64,000 nt of DNA from Candidatus Amarobacillus elongatus. GTDB taxonomy: Bacteria; Chloroflexota; Dehalococcoidia; Tepidiformales; Tepidiformaceae. Positions 55,213 through 64,000 of the stretch are shown here, piece after piece (position 1 is the first letter of the stretch; every line of letters begins with the position of its first letter). The position numbers were made by a program, and so were the translations under genes. A model generated the notes under the pieces. The model was not told the DNA's origin. It searched no databases and worked only from the letters and a program-made list of their open reading frames with translations. The stretch is from the NCBI GenBank assembly GCA_016703545.1, contig JADJBX010000001.1, positions 806,001 to 870,000 on the forward strand, written 5' to 3'.

Positions 55213-58200
55213 CGCAATGGCTCGAACGCGACTTCGGCGGTCAGGTGGTGCCAGAGCGACCTCTGTACCTGCACCAGGAGCAGGCGGTGATCCGGGCGGT
55301 CGCAGAGCGACGCAACCTGGTGGTTGCCACGGGCACAGGGAGTGGCAAAACAGAAAGCTTTCTCATCCCAATCATCGAAGAACTGTTCCGGCAGCAGCAG
55401 AAGGGCGTCCTCGGCCCGGGAGTCCGGGCTCTTCTCTTGTATCCAATGAACGCTCTCGCGAACGACCAACTCAAGCGGCTACGAATGCTGCTCGCCAGAT
55501 CTCCGGAGATTACTTTCGGCCGGTATACCGGCGAGACACCGCAGACCCGAGCCGATGGAATCGCCGCGCTCCACGCCTCCCTTCCGGATGCCGCGGTGCT
55601 TCCCAACGAGCTGCTCGGGCGCGAGGAAATGCAGGAACGGCCGCCTCACATCCTGCTTACCAATTACGCGATGCTCGAGTATCTGCTCCTCCGGCCGGCA
55701 GATTCGCCTCTCTTCGAGCCATCGGGCGACCATGGCTGGCGCTTCATCGTTCTCGACGAAGTCCACTCTTACGACGGTGCAATGGGACTTGAAAACGGAA
55801 TGCTTCTTCGGCGGCTGCGCGACCGTGTCGGGAGAGCCGTGGGGGACGTGCAGGCGATCGCCACTTCCGCCACGGTCGGAGGTATCGATGACCAGCCCAT
55901 CGTCGCGCAGTTCGCTCAAGACCTGTTCGACCTGCCGTTCGAATGGGACGGCGTCGATCCGGCCCGCCAAGACGTGATCGTGGCAGCCCGGCAAGCGCCG
56001 GTGATGCCGCCGGTAGGCCATCCTGTCGATCTTCCGGCCGCGATTGCTGACGGTGACGACTCGTCGGCTGAAGCGCTCGTTTCGGATGGCCGAGTCCAAG
56101 CGCTCTTGCAGTCGCTCTGGCAGGGACCGATGACGCTCCAGCAGGTCGCGGAGGATATCTCCAACCCGCCCGATCCTATGCTCGCCGGGAACCTGGTGCG
56201 CCGGCTTTCCAGCCTGAACGATCCGGCCTCCGGCGTGCCGTTCTTACGCGCACGGTTCCATACCTTCGTCCGCGCACCCGACGGTGTGGATGTTTGCCTG
56301 CGCATCCACGCCGATGGCGCACCACGGGCGTTTCTCGAGCCCAGCGTCACTCCCGGAGTGTGGTGAGGGCGCCCCGGTCACAGAACTGACCACCTGCCGA
56401 CGGTGCAACCAATGGCATCTCCGAGGAGTGCTCGGCGCTGACGGCTACCTGCAGCGAGCCGTCGACCGTGAGGACATCGACACTGCTGTCCGGTACTTAG
56501 CTCCTCGCGGTAGCGACGTGATCAACGAGGACGATGGTGACGACGAGGGACCGGCGAATCCCTTCGGCCCGGGTCAGCACGACGAAGAACACCTCCGACT
56601 ATGCGTAGGTTGCATGCGATTGTTCGAGAGGGACTCCTGCACCTGCGCAGCCGCGCAGGTCGTGCAGGTCGTCCTTGCCTCGCGCACCAGCGGGGGTTCC
56701 GTCCGCTGCGTGAACTGCAACGCTCCGTCCAGCCAGCGAGGTCCCCGTCGCCTACGGCTCGGCAGCGATGCTCCGCCTGCGGTTGTCGCATCCGCTCTGT
56801 TCGACGCCCTTCCGCGAGTTCCTGACCGTCCCCGTTTCCTGAGCTTCGCCGACAGCCGCCAGGACGCTGCATTCTTTGCACCGTATCTCGAGCGCACATA
56901 CAGCCGCGTCGCGCGCCGAAGGTTATTGCTGGAGGCGCTACGCAAAGGTTGGGCGATGGTGGACGGGGAGGGCCTTCGCATCAACGATCTGGCACCACTC
57001 ATCCGGAGGGCCGCTGCGGCTCAGCGCTTCTTCGCGCCCACTGCAGGCGCACTCGAACAGACGGCAGTCGCCCAGGCGTGGATACTCGCCGAGCTCTCGG
57101 CGATGGATTCGCGCCAGTCGTTGGCCGGGGTCGGGCTTGCGGCGCGACGGCTCGCCCGCCCGGTGACATGGGCGGCTCCTGCGAACTTGCTCGCTCCACC
57201 GTGGTCACTGACAACCGAAGAAGCATGGCTCCTCCTCGAAACGCTGCTGAAGACCTTGCTCGATGACCAGGCAATCGCCTTTCCCGATGGGGTGAATCCT
57301 GCCGACGATGTCTTCAGCCCACGGAACAAGGAAGTAGGTTTCCGGCTTTCCGATCACGCGAACCACCGAGACCTGATGCTCCAGGGGTGGATCCCGAAGC
57401 AAGGCTCAAACGCGCGACTCGACTACCTCGACCGCCTGCTTACCCGGCTACAACCCGGATGGTCGCCTGAAACTCGGCGCGGCACCGCCCTCGATGCCCT
57501 TAACGGCCTGTGGCGCGTGGTCTCAGCTAGCACGGGTCCTCTTGGCGGGTATGCGATTGCCCAAGCCACCCGCAATTGGGTGCCTACTACCAGCTTGACA
57601 GCGGATACTGGGAGCTCTCTGCACCGAGTTCGCTCGCCAAGTGCGACGTGTGTGCGGCTATCGAGCACAGACTCAATTCCGGGAGTCTGCCCGTCGTACC
57701 GTTGCCAGGGCGAGCTCGTCCCGCTGACGGAAGCCCTTGCCCAGGACCACTATCGTAGCCTTTACGATTCCCCTTCGGGCGGTCGGCTCGTCGCCGAGGA
57801 GCACACCGCCCAATGGTCGGCCGCTGAGGCCGCTCGGGTCAGGGGCGCTTCGTCAGCGAAGATGGCGATATCAATGCACTCAGCTGCTCGACGACGTTTG
57901 AGCTTGGGGTCGACGTGGGGGAGCTGGAGGCGGTGCTGCTTCGGAACGTGCCTCCTTCGGCCGCGAACTACGTGCAACGCGCCGGCCGCGCAGGCCGGCG
58001 GTCTTCGAGCGTTGGGTTCATCGTCACCTTCGCGCAGTTGAGGCCACATGACACCCAGGCTTTCGACCGGGCCCTGGAACTCGTCGCTGGCCGCGTTCCG
58101 GCACCCCGGATTCCAGCTCGGAACTCGCGAATCATTCGGCGCCACGCGCATTCAGTCGCCCTCTCGCGGTTCTTGAGGCGGCTGGTCAGTTCGGGAGAGC

Positions 58201-59610
58201 CGTGGCCTCGTACGGTAGGCGCGTTCTTCGAACCGGACCCGCCCCCTTCGCCCTGTTCGCAGTTTCGAGAATACCTCGCGGCGCAGGATCCGCCGCTTCT
58301 CGACGAGCTGAGCCGCATTGTTCCGGCTGAGCTGCATCAAGAACTGGGAATCAACACCTGGTCCTGGGCGGAAGAACTGGCCGACGACGATCCTCTCATC
58401 TCGGCCCTCGCTCGGGCTGAGAGCGAGACGCTCAGCGATATCGAACTCTATACGGGACTGGTTGACGACGCCGCCGACCGTCACGACGGTCACGCCTTGA
58501 ACCGTTTCAAGGCCGTGCTCAACACAGTTCGGACCGCCGATCTCCTCGGCATGTTGGCCGGACGCAACGTGCTACCGAAGTACGGCTTCCCCGTCGACGT
58601 GGTGCCCCTGCGTACGGCACATATCGCAATCCGTGAAGCCAAAGCCGTGTCGCTCGACCGGGACCTCTGCATTGCAATCTCCGAGTACGCGCCCGGTGCG
58701 GGTGTGGTAGCAGCAAAGCGACTCTGGGTCTCGGGGGGTCTGCATCTGCTGCCGAATCGTGCCCTGCCCGAGCGCGCGTACGCCGTCTGCCGCGAGTGCA
58801 ACCGCCTATACCTTGAAAACAGACCTGGCGGCGTGCCCCCAATGCCAAGAACCAATCCGTGGGGGCACGCTGGTTCAGCCCCTCTTCGGATTCGTTTCGC
58901 GCGATCCGGACGTCAAGCCGTTGGGAGAAGAGCGACCGCAACGTCTGTACGCGACGCGCGTCCTCTTTCACGAGCTTGGTGACCCCACACCACGCGAAGC
59001 GCTTCTCGCTAGCGATGGCGGGCCTTCGGTCGTGGGACGGTTCTCCCGCCAAGGCTCACTCGCCGTGGTGAACGACGCTCGTGGTCGGCACTTCCGGCTT
59101 TGCCACACATGTGGGTACGCGAGGATTGGCGGCGTCGCCGGGGGCGGTCATCACCATCCTTCATCCGGTCGAACCTGCACTGGTACGCTGGTGAGCGCCG
59201 ACATCGGCCACACATTCACCTCGGATATCGCCGAGTTCCAGTTCCCTGGACTTGTTCATGGCGACATCGCCTTCCGGGCATCGTTGCTCGCGGCATTACT
59301 CGAAGGTGCTCGGCGGACTCTTCAGGTGGGCCACGGCGACCTGGATGGGGTGACTTACCTAGAACACCAGACCCCTATCTTCGCGCTGTTCGATGATGTC
59401 CCGGGAGGTGCCGGACTAGCGCGCGAGGCGTACTCCCGCATCGACGAGGTGCTCGGATCCGCGAAGGTCGTGTGTTCATGTACCTGCGGCGAGCATAGCT
59501 CCTGCTATGGCTGCCTGCGCTCATACCGGAACCAGCACCAGCACGAACTCTTGGACAGAACCGCGGCCGCTGATGCGCTCTCAGCATTGGCACAGTCGAA
59601 AGCCGTTTGA
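55203..59610 (+). pseudogene. DEAD-box helicase with DUF1998 domain, frameshifted and 5'-truncated
   Basis: A superfamily 2 helicase of about 1,470 residues. Order: RPLYLHQEQA, Walker A ATGTGSGKTES (55333), LDEVHS (55755), TSAT (55868), a zinc-rich insert (CRRCNQ, CVGC, CVNCN, CDVCA), motifs V-VI STTFELGVDVGELEAVLLRN and NYVQRAGRAGRR (57890-58000), and DUF1998 with CPQCQE and CSCTCG...CYGCLRSYRNQ. Frame changes lie near 56356, 57575, 57690, 57842 and 58812, several at short homopolymers. The usual N-terminal region before the Q-motif is missing. DruE of Druantia, DrmA/DrmB of DISARM and MrfA are the relatives to compare; size and the zinc insert favour a defence helicase. Confidence 0.8.
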
Positions 59611-59772
59611 AGCGGTTGAAGCGGTCAAACCTACTGCGGCCGGCCGAATCTTCGACAGTTCGTGAGCGATGATGAGCCAATCATGCCCTCAGGACCGGAG
59701 TGATCCGATCACCTTCGACATCCTCGAGTACCGTCCCATGGGTCGGGCGAATCCGTAGCCGTCCAGGAGTAG

Positions 59773-60771
59773 TCACGGAGGCCCACCCGTCGACGCCTCT
59801 TCATGCTCACGGCCCCCGCAAGTCGCAGCGTCTCGCGCCATCCGTTCGACCGCGAACCGCATCTGCTGTTCGTAGTCGTCACGGCGGCGCCAGTAGAACC
59901 ATTCAGGAACTAGCGGCGCAGTCGTGCGCAGGTGGTGGATGCGATCCTGGATGGCTCGCAAATTTCCGTCGGGTGTTGTCTGGAGACGTTGGATCGCATC
60001 GAGCCATGCCGTCTCGATGTGTCGTTTCAGTTCCCGTTGAGAAGCGGCATGTTGGCGATGACTGCAGACCGCTTCGATTCCAAAGATGAACGCACCGGTA
60101 GACGGAAGCAAAGCCAGGACGAACTCCTCAAGGGAGAGGTCCTTCGCAATGCCCACCACGACTGTGCTCAAGGCGAGCGTCACCAAGCCCAGAAGTATCG
60201 TGTTCGAGTAGGCGTGGCGAAGAGCCGAGTCCCAGCGGAGATTCGACCGCTGACAGATGAGGACATCAAGTGGCCAGCGAATGCCGTCGGGAACGGCATA
60301 CCAGTTTGCAAGGAGTCCACGGTCACCGCGAAAACGCTTCGCTGCTGCCGCTATGTCCTCAGCATCGATCTTCTCCCCCAGGAGCGGATTCCATTCCAGC
60401 GGGTAGACGGATGTGTCGAACTGCTCTTGGATGTTGGCGCCCGCTTGGATATGCCGCCGTTCCAAGAATCCGGCGAGCCACTGGACTGCCCCGACGATTG
60501 CACCGATGGGACCGATTGGGATCAGTAGGCTCGGCGCAAATGCTGTCGCGCTCAGGCCAAGGACTGCCGCCACTGCGACCGCCCAGAAGCGAAGGCTCCG
60601 CCACTTCTTTGCTTCAAGGTAACGCTGCCGCTGTGCCGCGAGGAGCCCGGTGCTCCAGCGGCTGTTCTGGCGCACCGGGATGGAGTCGCCCACCACCTGT
60701 GTTGGGCATGGCCCGTTGACCCCCGCGTCCGGTTCCCTTGCCTCGGATTCGGCGTCTATCAGCTTGCGCAC
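59773..60771 (-). CDS. S-4TM pore-forming CBASS effector
   Basis: 332 aa from GTG 60771, which has GGAGG at correct spacing (GTG 60777 abuts it). Four membrane helices in two pairs (about residues 46-90 and 190-235), and the family segment GANIQEQFDTSVYPLEWNP between the pairs. Such S-4TM proteins are effectors in cyclic-nucleotide defence operons: binding of the signal is thought to open a pore and kill the infected cell. It is the last gene of the operon, about 15 bp after the CD-NTase gene. Confidence 0.88.
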   Translation of the reverse strand: MRKLIDAESEAREPDAGVNGPCPTQVVGDSIPVRQNSRWSTGLLAAQRQRYLEAKKWRSLRFWAVAVAAVLGLSATAFAPSLLIPIGPIGAIVGAVQWLAGFLERRHIQAGANIQEQFDTSVYPLEWNPLLGEKIDAEDIAAAAKRFRGDRGLLANWYAVPDGIRWPLDVLICQRSNLRWDSALRHAYSNTILLGLVTLALSTVVVGIAKDLSLEEFVLALLPSTGAFIFGIEAVCSHRQHAASQRELKRHIETAWLDAIQRLQTTPDGNLRAIQDRIHHLRTTAPLVPEWFYWRRRDDYEQQMRFAVERMARDAATCGGREHEEASTGGPP

Positions 60772-60786
60772 TTCCACCCTCCGGAA

Positions 60787-61677
60787 CTACGACAACGGAA
60801 ACTGTGGCCCAAACAGCGCGCGCCAGGATCGCAGCGCCTCGCCAGTCTTGCCTTGGCGAGCCAGAAGGATGGCCTGGCTCACGTTGGCTTCCGCGCTCGT
60901 CAGTGCTCGCTTTGCGGCGTCCTTCTGAGCCAAGGCCATCGCGTCGCTCACCGCCGGGCCAAGCCCGCCCGGGTCCGGCCAAGCATCGTGGATGCGGTCG
61001 GCCGCGCTGGCAAAGAATCCCTTTAGCTCGTAGGGGTAGCCTCCAGAGAATGGGGGTACCAGCAGATCGAGTGCCATCACCTCGAGCAGAAACGACGGCG
61101 TGATCGGCCTTCCATTGTGTCGGTTCCACTTCTTGATCATGCGCACCAGCGGTTTCCACTCCCGGCTGTAAGCGTCATGCGCCTGGACGGCGAGGCGGGC
61201 GTGGGCTTCGGGGCTGGTTTCTATCCACGTCCCGAAATCAGCATCCGGGATCTCGAAATGGCCATCCCTGGGGAACCCAGGGACAACGTCGATGCTCATG
61301 ACTTTATCGTCGGTCTCGTCATCCTCGCTAACGGCAACGCCGAAGTCGACCGTGACAGCCATCCGGTCGACTCGTACGTGATCCTGACCGTAGACGGACA
61401 CCAGGCCTTCTTCGATCTTCCCCAGGATTGCGCTCGGGTGCTGGGTTCGAAAGCTCCTTTCGTCCTCATGGAGGACACAGAAGACATCGACGTCCTTCAG
61501 GGGTCTCGTCTTCGTCCATCGCGCGTAGGAGCCCGAAAGAAAGTCGCGCTCGACGCGCACGGTGTCTGCGACCACGTCCCGAACCTCCTTGTGACGACGC
61601 GAAACGTCATCCTGCTCGCGTGTGGTCAACTCCTGCCTGTGCTTGAACTTCGCGAACGCCTCCTCGATGGTCAGCAT
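60787..61677 (-). CDS. CD-NTase (cyclic oligonucleotide synthase of CBASS)
   Basis: 296 aa nucleotidyltransferase. The active site is FLSGSYARWTKTRPLKDVDVF (Gly-Ser, then two Asp), with the third acid in MSIDVVPGF. The C-terminal helical half includes VRMIKKWNRHNG. On infection it makes a cyclic nucleotide signal. ATG 61677 follows GGAGG and overlaps the HORMA gene stop by one base (TGATG). All catalytic residues are present, unlike the broken TRIP13 gene upstream. Confidence 0.92.
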   Translation of the reverse strand: MLTIEEAFAKFKHRQELTTREQDDVSRRHKEVRDVVADTVRVERDFLSGSYARWTKTRPLKDVDVFCVLHEDERSFRTQHPSAILGKIEEGLVSVYGQDHVRVDRMAVTVDFGVAVSEDDETDDKVMSIDVVPGFPRDGHFEIPDADFGTWIETSPEAHARLAVQAHDAYSREWKPLVRMIKKWNRHNGRPITPSFLLEVMALDLLVPPFSGGYPYELKGFFASAADRIHDAWPDPGGLGPAVSDAMALAQKDAAKRALTSAEANVSQAILLARQGKTGEALRSWRALFGPQFPLS

Positions 61678-62177
61678 CACGACCTCCTCCAATACGCTGT
61701 GGATGTCGCTGCTCCGGCAGCGCCGATGGTTGTACCAATGCTGTGGCGAACGAAGCCGTCGGTGGAGCGGAGGGTGGTCGCCGACCACCCTGCCACGTCG
61801 GGGCAGCCCGGGTTCGTGGTGGTGAGCAGGCGATACTCACACTGACTGGGCCACAGGCCAGCCTTGCGGATCGCGAAGCGGATGGCGTCGGTGTCCACCC
61901 ACATACTTCCGTCGCCGTCCCCGCCGTAGACGATGTCGAAGTCCCAGCGGCCGACAAGTTCACCGTCTCGTGGGTCGAAGACCTCTAGCAGCACCCTTTT
62001 CAGGTCTTGCGTGCCTAGCCAAGTCCGGATCCCCCGTTCCATCCACTCCCAGTCATTCGCAAACTTCGAGGGGTCGAGCCCGCTTTCGCGAATGATGTAG
62101 AGAATGGAACGGAGCATCTTGTCGGTGATGTAGGTGGTGGTATGGACGTAGAGGTTGGCTACAACGAAAGTGCTCAT
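61677..62177 (-). CDS. bacterial HORMA-domain protein (CBASS activator)
   Basis: 166 aa. The sequence (KMLRSILYIIRESGLDPSKF, WERGIRTWL-like motif MERGIRTWLGTQDLKRVLLE, GRWDFDIVYG, RSTDGFVRHSIGTT) matches bacterial HORMA proteins of type III CBASS, which bind phage peptides in a closed form and switch on the CD-NTase. TRIP13 normally reopens them. ATGA overlap with the upstream gene and TGATG overlap with the CD-NTase gene. Confidence 0.88.
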   Translation of the reverse strand: MSTFVVANLYVHTTTYITDKMLRSILYIIRESGLDPSKFANDWEWMERGIRTWLGTQDLKRVLLEVFDPRDGELVGRWDFDIVYGGDGDGSMWVDTDAIRFAIRKAGLWPSQCEYRLLTTTNPGCPDVAGWSATTLRSTDGFVRHSIGTTIGAAGAATSTAYWRRS

Positions 62178-62653
62178 GGTCGCAGAAATGCCCCTAGGTC
62201 GATGGCACCGAGATCGGCGCGGTCCGCAGAGGACCGGTCGCTACCTTCACCTGCTGGGGCCTCGGCGAGATCGCGGGCAGTGACACGTGACGAGATACGC
62301 GCCAACGCCGCCGCTACCCACGACAGGTCTTCGGACGGGCACGGAAGAGACATCGCCCAGTTGCCGTCGGTTGGGCACCAGGAGAGCACATCCTCGTTCT
62401 GGCCTTCACCGAGGACGGCGTCCTCGTCGTACAGGCAGTAGATGCGCAGTCGAGGCCCCACCCCGTGGAGGACTATCGGGCTGTCCCTCATCGCCTCCCC
62501 TGCAATCAGCGACATCGCAATACCAGCGCAGTGCCCTAACTCCTCCCGTGCAGGCCCTTGCATCGTGACGAGGTCAGTGATGACCTTCCATGCCTCGGCG
62601 GCGGGACGAGCTGGAGTAGCGGCGACGCGCCTCGACACTACAGTGATGGTCAC
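62174..62653 (-). CDS. CBASS operon companion protein, unknown family
   Basis: 159 aa from GTG 62653, overlapping the TRIP13 stop (GTGA); its own stop overlaps the HORMA start (ATGA). Soluble alpha-beta protein with IVLHGVGPRLRIYCLYDEDAV, WCPTDGNWAMSLPCP and SSRVTARDL. I believe similar genes accompany HORMA/TRIP13 in other operons, but no biochemical role is known. It could be a second HORMA-like or adaptor protein. Confidence 0.7.
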   Translation of the reverse strand: MTITVVSRRVAATPARPAAEAWKVITDLVTMQGPAREELGHCAGIAMSLIAGEAMRDSPIVLHGVGPRLRIYCLYDEDAVLGEGQNEDVLSWCPTDGNWAMSLPCPSEDLSWVAAALARISSRVTARDLAEAPAGEGSDRSSADRADLGAIDLGAFLRP

Positions 62654-63215
62654 TTGGCGCCTCCTTTGCCTGGCTGTCCGAGCGCTTGCCGGGCGCGCTC
62701 GGCCGCCCGCGCGAGGTCGGTGGCTGATAGCCGGCCCGGGTCGAGTGCCGTTTGCTTATCGAACGTGCAGGCGGATGCCACAAGCGTATTGCCCGTACCG
62801 TCTCCGGTCCGGGCAATGGAATGGTCTCTACAAGGTCGGCCCGTGAAATGAAGGCGGAGTCGATAGCTCCCGGAAAGTTGCTGGTCGCGACGAAGAGCAG
62901 CCTCGGGTAGGCCGCAGCGAGATGATCGAGGCCTGCAAGAACGGCATCGGTTGCGCGGTGCACGTCAACGGGGTTTGCCTCCAGGCTCATCTTCGATCGG
63001 TCCGCCGCCAGCGCTTCCACCTCATCGAGCAGGACGATCAACGGCCCAAGCGCCGCCCGTTCCGCGACGACCTCGCCCAACAGCCGTTGAACGGCCTGCT
63101 GGCTCCGGCCAAGGCCCGCATTCATGAGCGAGTGCGGTTCCACCTCGAGGTACTGGAACCCTGCATCCCGACCGAAGGACTCCGCAACACGGCTGGCGAG
63201 CCCGCGGGCGAGGGA
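62650..63215 (-). pseudogene. TRIP13/Pch2-like AAA ATPase remnant
   Basis: The recognisable part begins SLARGLASRVAESFG, exactly where a Walker A motif should end; the GPPGTGKT just before it is absent and the sequence there (APRTPCL) does not supply Lys. Walker B LIVLLDEVE, sensor FVATSNFPGAID and LPGPE are intact. The frame then changes near 62810 and about 50 residues of the lid are missing before the C-terminal helix (LVASACTFDKQTALDPGRL), which ends at TGA 62652-62650. The N-terminal domain is missing too. TRIP13 removes HORMA proteins from the CD-NTase, so its loss would leave the system without its off switch. Confidence 0.75.
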
Positions 63216-64000
63216 CAGACAGGGCGTCCTCGGCGCACTGGTTGCTCTCTCGCCGGCCCGCTTCCGGAACCGCGCGATGCCACGGCCGAGCTTGAGATGG
63301 TCGTCCGTTCGGGCAGGGAGCATGGCTTGGTCACACTGGCCACGACCCAAGTGGCGGTGGACGTCGAGACCTGCCGGCTGTGGGGAGCACATATCTCCTT
63401 CGACGACCAGCCCGATAGCGGAACTCGGCAACTCACGCTGGGCCTTACCGCGCCAACCCCAACTCAAACTGGAGCCGGTCACCATTCGGAGGCAGATGGC
63501 CTCTCGCCCGTCTGCCGGGCAACCCGGGCCCGAGCCAGTCGGGGCGCCGCCGCAGAATGGAATCCAGCCTTCCAACGGCAACGGGCATCAGCACGAGCCG
63601 CCACTCGGACTGCCCGAGCTTCCACCACTCCGCTCGGTACCTGTCTCGGATCACGTAGTGGACGAACCGGAAGCGGAGCTGCCGCCCGACGGTGACGAAG
63701 ATTCACCAGAGCCCGCCCCGCCTGCGAACCCGTCGGCACTGAGCCGCCAATCTGCGCTGCCGATGACCGATGAGGGCGAAGAGGCTGTCGCCGCGAGCGC
63801 GGGACCGCTGTTCAAGGTTCGCTGCTTCGGCTCCTTTCGTGTCGAGGCGGCCGAAGGCGAGGTGAGCGGGTGGACCATTCAAAAGGCGCGCGAGTTGCTC
63901 GCGTTCCTCCTCGCGCATGGCGGGGCGCCGGTCCTTCGCGAAACGGTTGCCGAAGCGCTCTGGCCCGAAGGCGACCTCGACCAGGTAGGCACCACCTCTC
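63216..64000 (+). pseudogene. ATPase-like fragment followed by SARP/BTAD-type DNA-binding domain (partial, frameshifted)
   Basis: Plus-strand coding sequence runs to the window end. A first part reads AELEMVVRSGREHGLVTLATTQVAVDV, like the C-terminal motor region of TraG/HerA-type ATPases. After a frame change near 63420 comes a long Pro/Gln-rich linker, then FKVRCFGSFRVEAAEGEVSGWTIQKARELLAFLLAHGG, a winged-helix DNA-binding domain of the SARP/BTAD type, cut by the window edge. Its 5' end is missing at the junction with the TRIP13 remnant. A conjugative-element or regulatory origin is possible. Confidence 0.55.

Noticed and set aside
63216..63600. Minus-strand sequence as the missing TRIP13 N-terminal domain
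   Set aside because: The minus frames here lack any P-loop and look like shadows, while the plus strand reads as ATPase-like and SARP-like protein.

Overview
The window is G+C-rich bacterial chromosome. The gene mix points to Chloroflexota: a T-box ahead of thrS, a threonyl-tRNA synthetase without TGS domain, MalT-like LuxR regulators, MurT, DUF2231, DUF2277 and DUF2568 proteins, and acyl-CoA/ETF and F420-type enzymes. That assignment is inference from family content; no rRNA or other marker is present. No rRNA or tRNA gene was seen.

Left part (1-24.8 kb). Mostly minus-strand housekeeping genes: thrS with its T-box, purF with a recognisable promoter, an aldo/keto reductase, a doubled HTH-MmyB regulator, a hydrolase, a frameshifted SDR, several small membrane or secreted proteins, etfBA, an eCIS-motif membrane protein with a frameshift, and a four-gene operon for making and loading an amino-sugar on a polyprenyl carrier. 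Two homologous elements of about 370 nt (51-418 on plus, 13561-13935 on minus) each carry a tiny ORF whose five differences over 16 codons are all synonymous, then conserved hairpins, then an intrinsic terminator. At 22.1-24.8 kb an E2-like protein that has lost both the lipoyl lysine and the catalytic His-Asp motif precedes lipB.

Middle part (24.8-49.4 kb). A lower-G+C patch holds a small LuxR regulator, a decayed membrane or secreted protein gene and the first of two tandem paralogues. Then come an acyl-CoA dehydrogenase, two of three SufR-like Fe-S regulators (all with C-X12-C-X28-C), a three-repeat secreted protein, MurT, a membrane glycosyltransferase-like protein, a cobalt/nickel ECF transporter operon, PAS, enoyl-CoA hydratase, LLM oxidoreductase, Dps, the third SufR-like gene, DinB, a MalT-like regulator with an internal loss, a DHFR-like reductase, katG and a class II aldolase.

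Right part (49.5-64 kb). A defence island. On minus: the C-terminal part of a SNF2-type helicase, translationally coupled to an Eco57I/PglX-like N6-adenine methyltransferase that contains six perfect copies of an 8-bp repeat (a candidate phase-variation switch) and a degenerate tandem triplication of about 108 bp. On plus: a large DEAD helicase with a DUF1998 C-terminus. Then, on minus, a type III CBASS operon: TRIP13-like ATPase, a 159-aa companion, HORMA protein, CD-NTase and an S-4TM pore-forming effector. The right edge holds fragments of an ATPase-like gene followed by a SARP/BTAD-type DNA-binding domain. Most large genes of the island carry frameshifts, and two head-to-head junctions (about 55.2 and 63.2 kb) lack the 5' parts of both flanking genes. 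This is either true decay of the island or consensus and assembly error; raw reads are needed to tell.
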